Shown here: piece after piece, positions 7,937-15,612 of the stretch | Position numbering within the stretch: position 1 is the stretch's first letter | Layout of the letters: the number at the start of each line of letters is the position of its first letter | Assembly: GCA_002841115.1 (NCBI GenBank) | Contig: PHEC01000014.1 | Span: 1 to 33,631 of the forward strand | Direction: 5' to 3' | DNA length: 33,631 bases | Source: Alphaproteobacteria bacterium HGW-Alphaproteobacteria-6 | GTDB taxonomy: Bacteria; Pseudomonadota; Alphaproteobacteria; Rhodobacterales; Rhodobacteraceae | Position numbers and translations under genes: made by a program | Notes under the pieces: generated by a model | The model's input: the letters and a program-made list of their open reading frames with translations, nothing else | Databases searched by the model: none | What the model was told of the DNA's origin: nothing

Positions 7937-8539
7937 TCAATCATTCCCTGCCGGGCGCAACCGGCGCAGATAGACATAAAGAGCACCGCCGCCGCCATGG
8001 CGCAGATGCGCCGGCGTGACCTGAAGCACCGCGCCGGCCATCGGCGGCTGCGACAGCCAGTGCGGCACCTGCTGTCGCAAGACGCCGACCCTTTGCGGTA
8101 TCGGCCCGTCGTCATCGCCGGGCCGACCCTTGCCGGTAATCACCAGCACCAGCCGCAGACCGGCGGACTGCGACGACAGGACAAATCGGATCAACGCCGG
8201 ATGAGCCTGCGACAGGGTGAGCCCGTGCAGATCGATCCGCGCCTCGGGGCGCAGCCGGCCGCGGGTCATCGCCTCATGGGCCCGGCGGCTCATGCGCAGG
8301 GGCTGCGCCTTCAGGCGCTCCTCCGGCCCCGGCGCCAGATCAAGGGTCACGCCCGGCGGCCGGCGGGCCGGGGCGAAGTGCAAGAGCGCGGTCAGGTCGG
8401 GACGGGGCGGCCTGGCCCCCGCCGGGGCCGGCGGATCGGTGCGACGCGGATGGTCGGGATGCATCGCGCGGGCCGAACCGGCGACGCGTTGCCACAGCGC
8501 CTGCTCGTCAGGGTGCAGCCCGCGCGGGCGCCGGGCCAT
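7937..8539 (-). CDS. Smr-domain protein
   Basis: A 200-residue protein with a C-terminal Smr (small MutS-related) domain. The domain shows IDLHGLTLSQAHPALIRFV (the LDxHG motif), LVLVITGKGR (the TGxG motif) and a terminal HGGGGALYVYLRR. Smr domains are nucleic-acid-binding folds, often nicking endonucleases acting in DNA or mRNA quality control. This stand-alone proteobacterial type has a basic, proline-rich N-terminal half and no experimentally fixed role that I can state. The ATG at 8539 overlaps the mltA stop as TGATG, making it the last gene of tim44-mltA-smr, a common alphaproteobacterial arrangement. Confidence 0.88.
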   Translation of the reverse strand: MARRPRGLHPDEQALWQRVAGSARAMHPDHPRRTDPPAPAGARPPRPDLTALLHFAPARRPPGVTLDLAPGPEERLKAQPLRMSRRAHEAMTRGRLRPEARIDLHGLTLSQAHPALIRFVLSSQSAGLRLVLVITGKGRPGDDDGPIPQRVGVLRQQVPHWLSQPPMAGAVLQVTPAHLRHGGGGALYVYLRRLRPAGND

Positions 8540-9498
8540 CAGCTCCGCCCCCCGGCGCGCGGCCAGAGCGGGGTCAGCCGGCCGGTGGCGCGCATCGGGC
8601 CGGCGACCCGCGCCGCCGCGTCGCCGCTGCCACAGAAGACATCGGCGCGGGCCGGGCCGCGAATCGCGCTGCCGGTGTCCTGGGCAATCATCAGCCGGCC
8701 ACAGAGGTGTTCGGCGCCGGGGCCGGTGGTGCCCTCGACCCAGACCGGGGTGCCGAGCGGCAGATGGCCGGGATCGACGGCAAGGCTGCGCCAGGCGGTC
8801 AGGCTGACCCCGGCACTGCCGACCGGGCCGGAGTCGGGCGCCAGATCGAGGATGCGAAAGAAGCAAAAGGACGGATTATGGGCAAGCAGCGCCGGCACCT
8901 CGGCCGGATTGGCCGCGCACCAGTCGCGGATCGCGCCGGCCGAGACCGCCTCGGCGGCAATCGCGCCGCGGCGCACCAGTTCCTTCCCGATCGAGCGGTA
9001 GGGATGGCCGTTGCGCCCGCCATGGCCAAGGCGCAGCAGCGTGCCGTCGGTCAGCCGGACCCGGACCGAACCCTGGACCTGCGCCAGAAAGGCCTCGACC
9101 GGATTGTCGAGCCACGCGATCTCGTGGCCCGCCAGCAGGTTGCCGGCCTCGATCGCGGCCCGGGTGTGCCAGGGGTGGGCGTCAGGATCGGGGGCAAGGC
9201 CGCCCGGGGCGCGGTAAAGCGCGTGGCGAAACCGTGCGTCGGGCCGGCGCGCGCCGGCAAGTTCGGGCTCGTAATAGCCGGTCAGCAGGGCGGATATCGG
9301 GGCGCCAGGGCAAAACAGCGTCTCGAAGACGGTTCTGGGGCTTTCACCCGCGTCGTTCAGGTCGGCCAGGCCCGGCCAGCCGGCGTCAGGCGCCGCCGAG
9401 GCAAGGGCCGCGGCCGCCGCGGCGTGGTCGTCGTCCGCCCAGCCACGAAGCGCGGCAAAGCCGGGCGCGACAAGATCGGGCGCGGCGTCGGGCCGCAT
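8539..9498 (-). CDS. mltA: Membrane-bound lytic murein transglycosylase A family protein
   Basis: MltA cleaves the peptidoglycan glycan strand between MurNAc and GlcNAc, forming 1,6-anhydro-MurNAc. The protein has 319 residues. It shows LLTGYYEPEL (about residues 71-80), HPYRSIGKELVRRG, NPSFCFFRI, and the 3D-domain block VDPGHLPLGTPVWV followed by AQDTGSAIRGPARADVFCGSG with the conserved active-site aspartates. The start is ATG at 9498, overlapping the tim44-like stop as TGATG; a GTG directly before it is possible. An in-frame TGA precedes that GTG, so no longer N-terminus exists, and the N-terminus has no evident signal peptide or lipobox although the substrate is periplasmic. It is coupled to its neighbours on both sides. 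Confidence 0.9.
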   Translation of the reverse strand: MRPDAAPDLVAPGFAALRGWADDDHAAAAAALASAAPDAGWPGLADLNDAGESPRTVFETLFCPGAPISALLTGYYEPELAGARRPDARFRHALYRAPGGLAPDPDAHPWHTRAAIEAGNLLAGHEIAWLDNPVEAFLAQVQGSVRVRLTDGTLLRLGHGGRNGHPYRSIGKELVRRGAIAAEAVSAGAIRDWCAANPAEVPALLAHNPSFCFFRILDLAPDSGPVGSAGVSLTAWRSLAVDPGHLPLGTPVWVEGTTGPGAEHLCGRLMIAQDTGSAIRGPARADVFCGSGDAAARVAGPMRATGRLTPLWPRAGGRS

Positions 9499-10160
9499 CA
9501 CTCACCGGTTGCGACAAGAAGCCAGTTCGGATCGGTCGATCCCATCTTGCGGGCGAAAGTCCAGATGTCGCGCTGTCGGCGCGATGTCTTGGGGTCGCCC
9601 TCGATCACGGTTCCGTCCCGGTCACGCGCCGCCGAGATGATCTCGCCGACGAAGCGCAGGGTGATCTCGGCGGTGGCGGTGGCGGGGTCGAATTCCGCGT
9701 CATGAACCGCGATATCGCGCAGGCCGACGAATTCGGCGGTCACCGTCAGTCCACGCGCCTCGCGCTCGGCCACCGCCGCGGCAAGGCTTTCATGAACCTC
9801 GGGGTCGAGAAAGGCGCGGATCTTTTCCAGATCGCCGGTCTCGAAGGCCATCAGGATCATCTCGTAGGCGCCGCGCGCGCCTTGCAGGAATTCGGCCAGC
9901 GAAAAATCCCGCTCGACCTGTTTCATCGCGGCGACGGCCCGGGCGGCTTCGCTGCCTTCGGCGACATGGTCGGTGATGTCGCGATCCGGCCCGCCCTCGA
10001 TCACCTCGAAATCGCGGCCGATACGCCGCGATCCGGGCGCCGGCGCCGGCAGGGTCGGCTTTTCGAATCCGTCGCGGGTGCCCAGCGCGCTTTTCAGCCG
10101 CAGGATCAGGAATATCGCGATCCCGGCCAGGACGATCAGCTGAATGACGGCATTGGACAT
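9498..10160 (-). CDS. Tim44-like domain protein
   Basis: A 220-residue protein with one N-terminal membrane segment (NAVIQLIVLAGIAIFLILRL), a charged linker, and a C-terminal Tim44-like domain. The domain begins around FSLAEFLQGARGAYEMILMAF and continues through GDLEKIRAFLDPEVHESL to RDIWTFARKMGSTDPNWLLVA. This is the bacterial relative of mitochondrial Tim44 (called TimA in Caulobacter); an inner-membrane anchored role in envelope protein handling is suggested, but the function is not settled. The ATG at 10160 is chosen because the membrane segment follows directly; the open frame upstream is a shadow of the fxsA region. It heads the tim44-mltA-smr operon and is divergent from fxsA across a 133-base gap. 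Confidence 0.88.
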   Translation of the reverse strand: MSNAVIQLIVLAGIAIFLILRLKSALGTRDGFEKPTLPAPAPGSRRIGRDFEVIEGGPDRDITDHVAEGSEAARAVAAMKQVERDFSLAEFLQGARGAYEMILMAFETGDLEKIRAFLDPEVHESLAAAVAEREARGLTVTAEFVGLRDIAVHDAEFDPATATAEITLRFVGEIISAARDRDGTVIEGDPKTSRRQRDIWTFARKMGSTDPNWLLVATGE

Positions 10161-10293
10161 GACGATGAACCCTGATGGCCCCCGGCGATGCGTCCGGCGG
10201 GGTTGGTAACTGTTGCGCTCTGCCCCTATGTAAGTGGCCGGTCGGGTCAAGTCCACCTTGGCGCCGCCATCCTTTCGCGGAAAGGTCGTCGTC

Positions 10294-10818
10294 ATGTGGC
10301 TTCTGATCGCCTTCATCATCGTGCCGCTGATCGAGATCGGGCTATTCATCCAGGTCGGCGGGCTGATCGGGCTGTGGCCGACGCTGGCCATCGTTGTGGC
10401 GACGGCGGTTGCCGGCAGCTGGCTGGTGCGCCATCAGGGCGCCGCCGCGCTGATGCGGCTGCGGGTTTCGCTTGGCGAGATGCGCGATCCGACCGGGCCG
10501 ATCGCCGATGGCGCGATGATCATCCTTGCCGGCGCGCTGCTGCTGACGCCGGGGTTCTTCACCGATGCGGTCGGGATGCTGCTGCTGGTGCCGGCCTTTC
10601 GTGCGGCGGCGCTTCGCGCCCTGGCGCGGCGGGTGCAGGTGGCACGGTTCACCATGGGCGGTGCCGGCCCGGGCGACGGGCGTCGCCCCGACTGGCACGG
10701 CGAGACGATCGACGGCGCCTTTCACGAAGTCGCGCCGGGGCCGGACGAGGCGCCGGGCACCGGAGCCGGCCGCGATCCGCGGCCGGGCCTGCCGCCCACC
10801 AGCCGGACGCGGCATTGA
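10294..10818 (+). CDS. fxsA: FxsA family membrane protein
   Basis: A 174-residue FxsA-family inner-membrane protein. In E. coli FxsA overproduction relieves phage T7 exclusion by the F plasmid; the physiological role is unclear. The typical start MWLLIAFIIVPLIEIGLFIQ is followed by GLWPTLAIVVATAVAGSWLVRHQG, and by DGAMIILAGALLLTPGFFTDAVGMLLLVPAFR, a highly conserved family block. The tail is hydrophilic, proline- and glycine-rich. The ATG at 10294 fits the family N-terminus; an earlier in-frame start at 10234 would add an unlikely 20-residue leader. Upstream, TTGGTA (10203-10208) and TATGTA (10227-10232) are a weak promoter candidate with an 18-base spacer. Confidence 0.9.
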   Translation: MWLLIAFIIVPLIEIGLFIQVGGLIGLWPTLAIVVATAVAGSWLVRHQGAAALMRLRVSLGEMRDPTGPIADGAMIILAGALLLTPGFFTDAVGMLLLVPAFRAAALRALARRVQVARFTMGGAGPGDGRRPDWHGETIDGAFHEVAPGPDEAPGTGAGRDPRPGLPPTSRTRH

Positions 10819-10876
10819 GGCCCGCCGGCCAAGGTGCTAAACCGCCCGCGACAACACATCGCTGGGAGAGACGAGC

Positions 10877-11395
10877 ATGGCCGAGAACGGCAACGGAACC
10901 GAACCGAAACAGGTGCCGGAACAGGAAGGCGCACAGGCGGCGCAGTTGAAGATGCATGTGCTGGGCCAGTTCGTGCGCGACCTGTCCTTCGAGAATATTG
11001 TTGCCCAGAAGGGCCTTGCCGGCAGCGACGTGCAGCCGGAGGTCCAGGTTCAGGTCAGCCTCGATGCCCGCAAGCGCGCGGTCGAGCATCAATATGAGCT
11101 GATCACCAAGTTCAAGGTCAGCTCGGTCAACACCGCCGACAAGACGCCGCTTTTCCTGATGGAGCTGGAATATGGCGGGATCTTCCACATCGAGGGCGTG
11201 CCCGAGGAGCAGCTGCACCCCTTCCTGCTGATCGAATGCCCGAGGATGCTGTTTCCCTTCGTCCGCCGGATCGTGTCAGACGTGACCCGCGATGGCGGCT
11301 TTCCGGCGCTGAACATCGACACCGTCGATTTTCTGGCGCTCTACCGGCAGGAACTGGCGCGCCGTGCCCAGGCCGCGGCGCCGCAGGTCTCGTGA
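10877..11395 (+). CDS. secB: Protein-export chaperone SecB
   Basis: SecB is a cytoplasmic tetrameric chaperone that keeps preproteins unfolded and delivers them to SecA. The 172-residue protein matches the alphaproteobacterial form: MHVLGQFVRDLSFENI, PEVQVQVSLDARKRAVEHQYE, LELEYGG-like MELEYGGIFHIEGVPEEQL, then HPFLLIECPRMLFPFVRRIV and DGGFPALNIDTVDFLALY. GGGAGA lies about 9 bases before the ATG. It follows fxsA by 58 bases and overlaps idi by four bases. Confidence 0.97.
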   Translation: MAENGNGTEPKQVPEQEGAQAAQLKMHVLGQFVRDLSFENIVAQKGLAGSDVQPEVQVQVSLDARKRAVEHQYELITKFKVSSVNTADKTPLFLMELEYGGIFHIEGVPEEQLHPFLLIECPRMLFPFVRRIVSDVTRDGGFPALNIDTVDFLALYRQELARRAQAAAPQVS

Positions 11396-11919
11396 CCCTG
11401 GCGCCGGCCCCGATTCCGGTCTGGCGCGACGGGCGGCTGGTGCCCTTCGACAAGATCGAGGCGCATCGCGCCGGGATGAAGCACCGGGCGGTGTCGGTCT
11501 TCGTGATCGCGGCCGGCAGGGTGCTGATCCAGCGCCGGGCGCCGGGCAAGTATCACACGCCGGGGCTCTGGGCGAACAGCTGCTGCACCCATCCGCAATG
11601 GGGCGAGGCGGCGGCCGATTGCGCGCGCCGCCGGCTGGCCGAGGAACTGGGGATCAGCGGCCTCGATCCGGTCGCCGCCGGCCAGGTCGAATACCGCGCC
11701 GATGTCGGCGGCGGCATGACCGAGCATGAGGTTGTCGAGATCTTCGTGGCGCGCGCGGCCACCGAGCCGGCGCTGGCGCCCGACCCGGACGAGGTGATGG
11801 CGGTGCGCTGGATCGGGCTGGAGGCGCTGGTGGCCGAGGTTGCGGCGGAACCGGCGCGCTTTACCCCCTGGCTGCGGATCTATCTGGCCGAGCACCGCGG
11901 CGCGATCTTCGGGCGATAG
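11392..11919 (+). CDS. idi: Isopentenyl-diphosphate delta-isomerase, type 1
   Basis: This enzyme interconverts isopentenyl and dimethylallyl diphosphate (EC 5.3.3.2) for isoprenoid, quinone and carotenoid synthesis. The 175-residue Nudix-fold protein has the type 1 features MKHRAVSVFVIAAGRVLIQ, LWANSCCTHPQWGE with the active-site cysteine, a Nudix-like CARRRLAEELGI, and MTEHEVVEIFVA with the metal-binding glutamates. The start is taken as GTG at 11392, overlapping the secB stop (GTGA) and giving TLAPAPIPVWRDGRLVPFDK; no ATG fits. The frame is open upstream inside secB, but that is not coding. Position directly after secB is unusual compared with photosynthesis-cluster idi genes of relatives. 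Confidence 0.93.
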   Translation: MTLAPAPIPVWRDGRLVPFDKIEAHRAGMKHRAVSVFVIAAGRVLIQRRAPGKYHTPGLWANSCCTHPQWGEAAADCARRRLAEELGISGLDPVAAGQVEYRADVGGGMTEHEVVEIFVARAATEPALAPDPDEVMAVRWIGLEALVAEVAAEPARFTPWLRIYLAEHRGAIFGR

Positions 11920-11934
11920 GCCACCCTGGCGGCG

Positions 11935-11975
11935 CCGGGGGCGCTGCCCCCGGACCCCCGAGGTATTTTTGCCAA
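11935..11975 (+). terminator. Hairpin terminator and dispersed-repeat-like element after idi
   Basis: CCGGGGGC (11935-11942), a GCT loop and GCCCCCGG (11946-11953) form a perfect 8-base-pair GC stem 15 bases after the idi stop. It is followed by ACCCCCGAGGTATTTTTGCC, with a five-T run. The hairpin lies between convergent genes and would stop transcription from idi. The whole sequence, including the following AAGATGAAG, closely resembles an element I recall at many gene ends in Rhodobacteraceae genomes; the family-wide repetition is from memory, not from this window. Confidence 0.7.
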
Positions 11976-11982
11976 GATGAAG

Positions 11983-12285
11983 TCAGGCGATTGCAAGCTC
12001 TTCGAGCAGGCAGGCCCAGGCGGCGCCATGCATGTCGCGGTCCGCACGGGTGCCCTGGATCGCCGGGCGGGGCAGCGAGAACTTGACCACGTTCAAGTCG
12101 GCGATGTCGAAGCGCCTGAGGGTGGCCGGGTCGGCGCCGTAGAGGGCGGCGACGCGGGCGCTGTCGAGGCCGGCGGAGATTCGCGAGAAAGCGGCACTGT
12201 CGCCGCAGAAGATGTCGATCGTCAGCCAGAACGGGCCGGCGTTCTTCGAGCGGATCTTTGCGGCGATGCTACCGAGGTCAGCCAT
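11983..12285 (-). CDS. DUF4387 family protein
   Basis: A 100-residue cytoplasmic protein of the DUF4387 (AtuA-associated) family. Typical stretches are IRSKNAGPFWLTIDIFC, then VVKFSLPRPAIQGTRADRDM and HGAAWACLLEEL. It is nearly always encoded next to an AtuA-like protein, and here the genes overlap by eight bases (start 12285, atuA-like stop 12278), so the two chains probably form one enzyme. The ATG at 12285 matches the family N-terminus MADLGSIAAKIRSKN; the longer frame upstream is a shadow. It is the last gene of the tctCBA operon and ends beside the idi terminator. The reaction is unknown to me. Confidence 0.85.
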   Translation of the reverse strand: MADLGSIAAKIRSKNAGPFWLTIDIFCGDSAAFSRISAGLDSARVAALYGADPATLRRFDIADLNVVKFSLPRPAIQGTRADRDMHGAAWACLLEELAIA

Positions 12286-13639
12286 GGCCGACCTCGTCGG
12301 TGAGCAGCCGGAAGGCGGCCATCGGATCGTCGAGCGCCAGCACATGGTGCAGGCAGAACTCGTAAAGCGGGCCGCGCGGCATTTCCGCCGGCGAGAAGGG
12401 GAAGGCGAAGGTCGGCATCGGCTCGTCCTGGCTGAGGGCGTGATGCAGGAGCAGGGGATTGAGCATCTTGGCGATCTCGGTGGCGGCGGCCTCGGTCGGG
12501 GCGGTGACGACGGCCAGGACGCCGACCTCGACCGGCAGGGTTTCGGCGCGGCGCTCGATCGGGCCGAGGGTGGCGTCGATGCCGATCAGGCGCATCTCGA
12601 TCGTCGCTTCGGCCGGGCCGAGGCCGAGACGCTGCTGGACGGTGGCGCCGACGCGGGCGGCGATATCTTCGGCCCAGGCGCGGGCATTGGCGACATAGCG
12701 GCGGTCGCGCAGCAGGGTCAGCGAGACGCATTGGTGGCCGGCGATGCGCGCGCCCTCGAGCTTGACGGTATAGGGGCCGGGCACCCAGAGCGAGCCTTCG
12801 ACCCGGACCCGCGCCTGATCGAGCGCGCGGTAGCGCGCGCCCCGCACATCGAGATACCCGCCGGGCTCAAACAGGATGAAGGGGTCGGTGTTCTCATAAA
12901 GCATGTGCGCCGAGACCGTATAGGGCGTGGCGCAGGCGCCCATCCCCATCGGCGCCAGGGTGAAGCCGGTCTTGTCGAAGTCGATCTGGATGCTGCCCGA
13001 GGCCGGGTTGGTGGTGGCCAGCGCCCCGCATTCGCCAACCTTGGCGCCATGCCAGGCCGCACCGGGGTTGTCGCCGCGCATCAGCGGCAGGGCGGCGATG
13101 ATCGCGGTGTCGGTGGTGCGCCCGGCGATGATGATATCGGCGCCGGTGGCCAGCGCGGCGGCGATCTGCTCGGCGCCGGCCAGCGCGACGATATTGGTGC
13201 AGGCGTGCAGCGTTTCGGCATCGATGGCCGGCGCGCCGGGCAGGGCGGCGAGGCGGCCCTGTGACAGGGCCTCGGCGATTTCCGTCGGGTTCTGGCCGGA
13301 ATAGAGCCTTGTGACCCGCAGTCGCTGGCCCAGTTCGTCGGCCAGTTCCGCGGTTATGTCATATAGCCAGTCGACCGCCGCATCCGCCCCGCAGGTGCCT
13401 GCGGTGCCGATCACCAGCGGCACGCCGGCCTCGGCCCTGGCCATCATCAGCTCGCGCCATTCGGCCCTGGTCGCGGCGCGCGAATATTTCGATGCGCCGC
13501 GGCCGAGGTAGGACGGCCCGCTGTCGGTCGAGCCGCCGTCAATGGCGATGAGGTCGGGCCGCCCGGCCACCCCGCGCGCCAGCGCCGTCCGGTCAAAGCC
13601 GAGGCCGAGCGCGCCGGACGGCACCAGAATCCGGGTCAT
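12278..13639 (-). CDS. Acyclic terpene utilisation AtuA-like protein (DUF1446)
   Basis: A 453-residue cytoplasmic protein of the DUF1446/AtuA family. It carries AIDGGSTDSGPSYLGRGASK near the N-terminus, LVIGTAGTCGADAAVDW, ADIIIAGRTTDTAIIAALPL and the conserved PMGMGACATPYTVSAHMLYEN. The prototype atuA belongs to the citronellol/geraniol cluster of Pseudomonas, but most homologues sit with carboxylate transporters or CoA-transferases and have no proven reaction. The ATG at 13639 (MTRILVPSGALGLGFDR) overlaps the tctA stop as TGATG. Gene order implies that it and DUF4387 act on the solute imported by TctCBA. A terpene-specific function is not supported by this context. Confidence 0.85.
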   Translation of the reverse strand: MTRILVPSGALGLGFDRTALARGVAGRPDLIAIDGGSTDSGPSYLGRGASKYSRAATRAEWRELMMARAEAGVPLVIGTAGTCGADAAVDWLYDITAELADELGQRLRVTRLYSGQNPTEIAEALSQGRLAALPGAPAIDAETLHACTNIVALAGAEQIAAALATGADIIIAGRTTDTAIIAALPLMRGDNPGAAWHGAKVGECGALATTNPASGSIQIDFDKTGFTLAPMGMGACATPYTVSAHMLYENTDPFILFEPGGYLDVRGARYRALDQARVRVEGSLWVPGPYTVKLEGARIAGHQCVSLTLLRDRRYVANARAWAEDIAARVGATVQQRLGLGPAEATIEMRLIGIDATLGPIERRAETLPVEVGVLAVVTAPTEAAATEIAKMLNPLLLHHALSQDEPMPTFAFPFSPAEMPRGPLYEFCLHHVLALDDPMAAFRLLTDEVGHG

Positions 13640-15159
13640 CAATCGGCCAGATCGTCGGCGTCGGCGATCGCCGGCTTCTTCATCACGCCGCGCAGGAACA
13701 TCGGCGCGACGAAACCGGCGATCGCCGCGACCCACAGGCCGATGGCGATCGGGGTGGAGAAGAGATAGGTCCAGTCACCATCCGACAGGGTCATCGCCCG
13801 GCGCAAGGCGTTTTCCATCTGGTTGCCGAGAAGGATGCCGAGGATCACCGGCACGGTCGGGACATCAAGCTTGCGCAGCACATAGCCGAGCGCGCCGAAG
13901 GCGATCATCAGCACCAGGTCGAAATAGCTGCCGGTCAGCGAATAGATCCCGACGAAGGAGACCATCGTCACCCCCGGCATCAGGATCCAGGCCGGCACCA
14001 TCAGGACCTTCACGAAGATCTTCACCATCGGCACGTTCATCACCAGGAGGACGACGTTGGCGATGAGAAGCGAGGCGATGAGGCCCCAGACCACATCCGG
14101 CCGGTCGGTGAACAGCGTCGGCCCCGGGGTGATGTTCAGCGTCATCAGCAGTGCCAGCAGCACCGCCGTGGTGCCCGAACCCGGCACGCCCAGCGTCAGC
14201 ATCGGCACCAGCGCGCCGCCGGCGGCGGCGTTGTTGCCGGCCTCGGGGGCGGCGACGCCGCGCGGGTTGCCCTTGCCGTAGCTTGCCTTGTCGGGGTCGA
14301 TGGCCTTTTGCGCCATATAGGCCATGAAGGATCCCAGCGACGCCCCGGCTCCGGGCAGCACGCCGGCGAAAAACCCGATCACGGTCGAGCGCAGCATGGC
14401 GCCGGTCGATCCGATGATGTCCTTCACCGGGATGGTGATCTTGCCCAGCTTGACCCCGACGGCACTGTCGCGGCCATGGCTTTCGATGAAGAAGAAGACC
14501 TCGGCGATGGCGAAAAGCCCGACGATGGCAACAAGGAAATCGACCCCATCCATCAGATGCAGGTTGCCGTAGGTGAAGCGCGGCATGCCGGTGTTGTTGT
14601 CAAGACCGATCATCGCGATGCCGAGGCCGAGACAGGCCGCCAGCGCCGCCTTGGCCTGGTTCTGCGAGGCCATGCCGCCCAGCGTGCAGAAGGCCAGAAG
14701 GTAAAGCGCGAAATACTCTGCCGGTCCGAAGAAATAGGCGACCCGCGCCAGCATCGGCGCCAGGATCATCAGGCCGATGGTGGCGAAGAAGGCGCCGACG
14801 AAGGAGGCGACGCCCGAGATCACCAGCGCATCGCCGGCGCGGCCCTGCTTGGCCATCGGATAGCCGTCGAGCGTGGTCATCAGCGCCGGCTCGTCGCCGG
14901 GAATGTTCAGGAGGATCGAACTGATCCGCCCGCCATACATCGCGCCGTAATAGACCGAGGTCAGCAGCACCAGCGACGAGGTCGCATCAAGCCCCATGGT
15001 GAAGGCCAGCGGGATCAGGATCGCCACGCCGTTCGACGGGCCAAGCCCCGGCAGCGCGCCGATGATCGTGCCGACGAAGGCGCCGACAACCGCCAGCATC
15101 AGCGTGAAGGGCGAAAGCGCGATGGAAAAGCCCAGCGCGAGGTTCGACAGGATATCCAT
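13639..15159 (-). CDS. tctA: TTT transporter large permease TctA
   Basis: This is the large membrane subunit of a tripartite tricarboxylate transporter, a secondary importer driven by an ion gradient. The 506-residue protein has about ten to twelve hydrophobic segments and the TctA hallmarks: GTIIGALPGLGPSNGVAILIP, YYGAMYGGRISSILLNIPGD, GVLPGAGASLGSFMAY, APEAGNNAAAGGALVPMLTLG followed by VPGSGTTAVLLALL, and near the end GNQMENALRRAM. The ATG at 15159 gives MDILSNLALGFSIALSPF. It lies 9 bases after tctB and overlaps the atuA-like gene. Confidence 0.95.
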   Translation of the reverse strand: MDILSNLALGFSIALSPFTLMLAVVGAFVGTIIGALPGLGPSNGVAILIPLAFTMGLDATSSLVLLTSVYYGAMYGGRISSILLNIPGDEPALMTTLDGYPMAKQGRAGDALVISGVASFVGAFFATIGLMILAPMLARVAYFFGPAEYFALYLLAFCTLGGMASQNQAKAALAACLGLGIAMIGLDNNTGMPRFTYGNLHLMDGVDFLVAIVGLFAIAEVFFFIESHGRDSAVGVKLGKITIPVKDIIGSTGAMLRSTVIGFFAGVLPGAGASLGSFMAYMAQKAIDPDKASYGKGNPRGVAAPEAGNNAAAGGALVPMLTLGVPGSGTTAVLLALLMTLNITPGPTLFTDRPDVVWGLIASLLIANVVLLVMNVPMVKIFVKVLMVPAWILMPGVTMVSFVGIYSLTGSYFDLVLMIAFGALGYVLRKLDVPTVPVILGILLGNQMENALRRAMTLSDGDWTYLFSTPIAIGLWVAAIAGFVAPMFLRGVMKKPAIADADDLAD

Positions 15160-15168
15160 GATCTGGTC

Positions 15169-15612
15169 TCAGCCCATCAGGGCCCGCGGCAGGGCGACAA
15201 GCCCGAGACCGAGGGCGAAGCGGAAGATGACGAAAAGCCCGACCGACAGGCCGATGCCCGACAGGATCGCCGGTGCGGCACGGGGCCGGATCTGGTAGCC
15301 GAGCAGGGCGGCCACCACCGCGGTCGGGATCAGAAAGCCCAGCGGCTTGAGCAGGTAGGCGTAGACGACCAGCGCCACCAGTGCCACCGCAAGGCGCCCG
15401 AGGGTCCGCAGGCCGGGCCAGTCGGCCTCGGGATCCGGGCGCAGGATCATCACCAGGCCGCAGATCGCGGCGACACATCCGATCAGGATCGGAAAGGCCC
15501 TGGGCCCCACCGGGTCCGACAGAAAGCTGGTCTGGATCTGCGTGGCGCTGGCGACATAGGCCAGCGCCACGAGAATCACGACCAGACCAAAGATCCGGTC
15601 GCCGGTGATCAC
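15169..15612 (-). CDS. tctB: TTT transporter small permease TctB
   Basis: This small membrane subunit of the TTT transporter has 147 residues and four hydrophobic segments: RIFGLVVILVALAYVASA, AFPILIGCVAAICGLVMIL, a segment at LAVALVALVVYAYLLKPLGFLIPT, and a C-terminal LSGIGLSVGLFVIFRFALG. DPVGPRAFPILIG is a characteristic TctB motif. The start is GTG at 15612, overlapping the tctC stop by four bases (GTGA); no ATG fits. It is part of tctCBA. Confidence 0.9.
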   Translation of the reverse strand: MITGDRIFGLVVILVALAYVASATQIQTSFLSDPVGPRAFPILIGCVAAICGLVMILRPDPEADWPGLRTLGRLAVALVALVVYAYLLKPLGFLIPTAVVAALLGYQIRPRAAPAILSGIGLSVGLFVIFRFALGLGLVALPRALMG

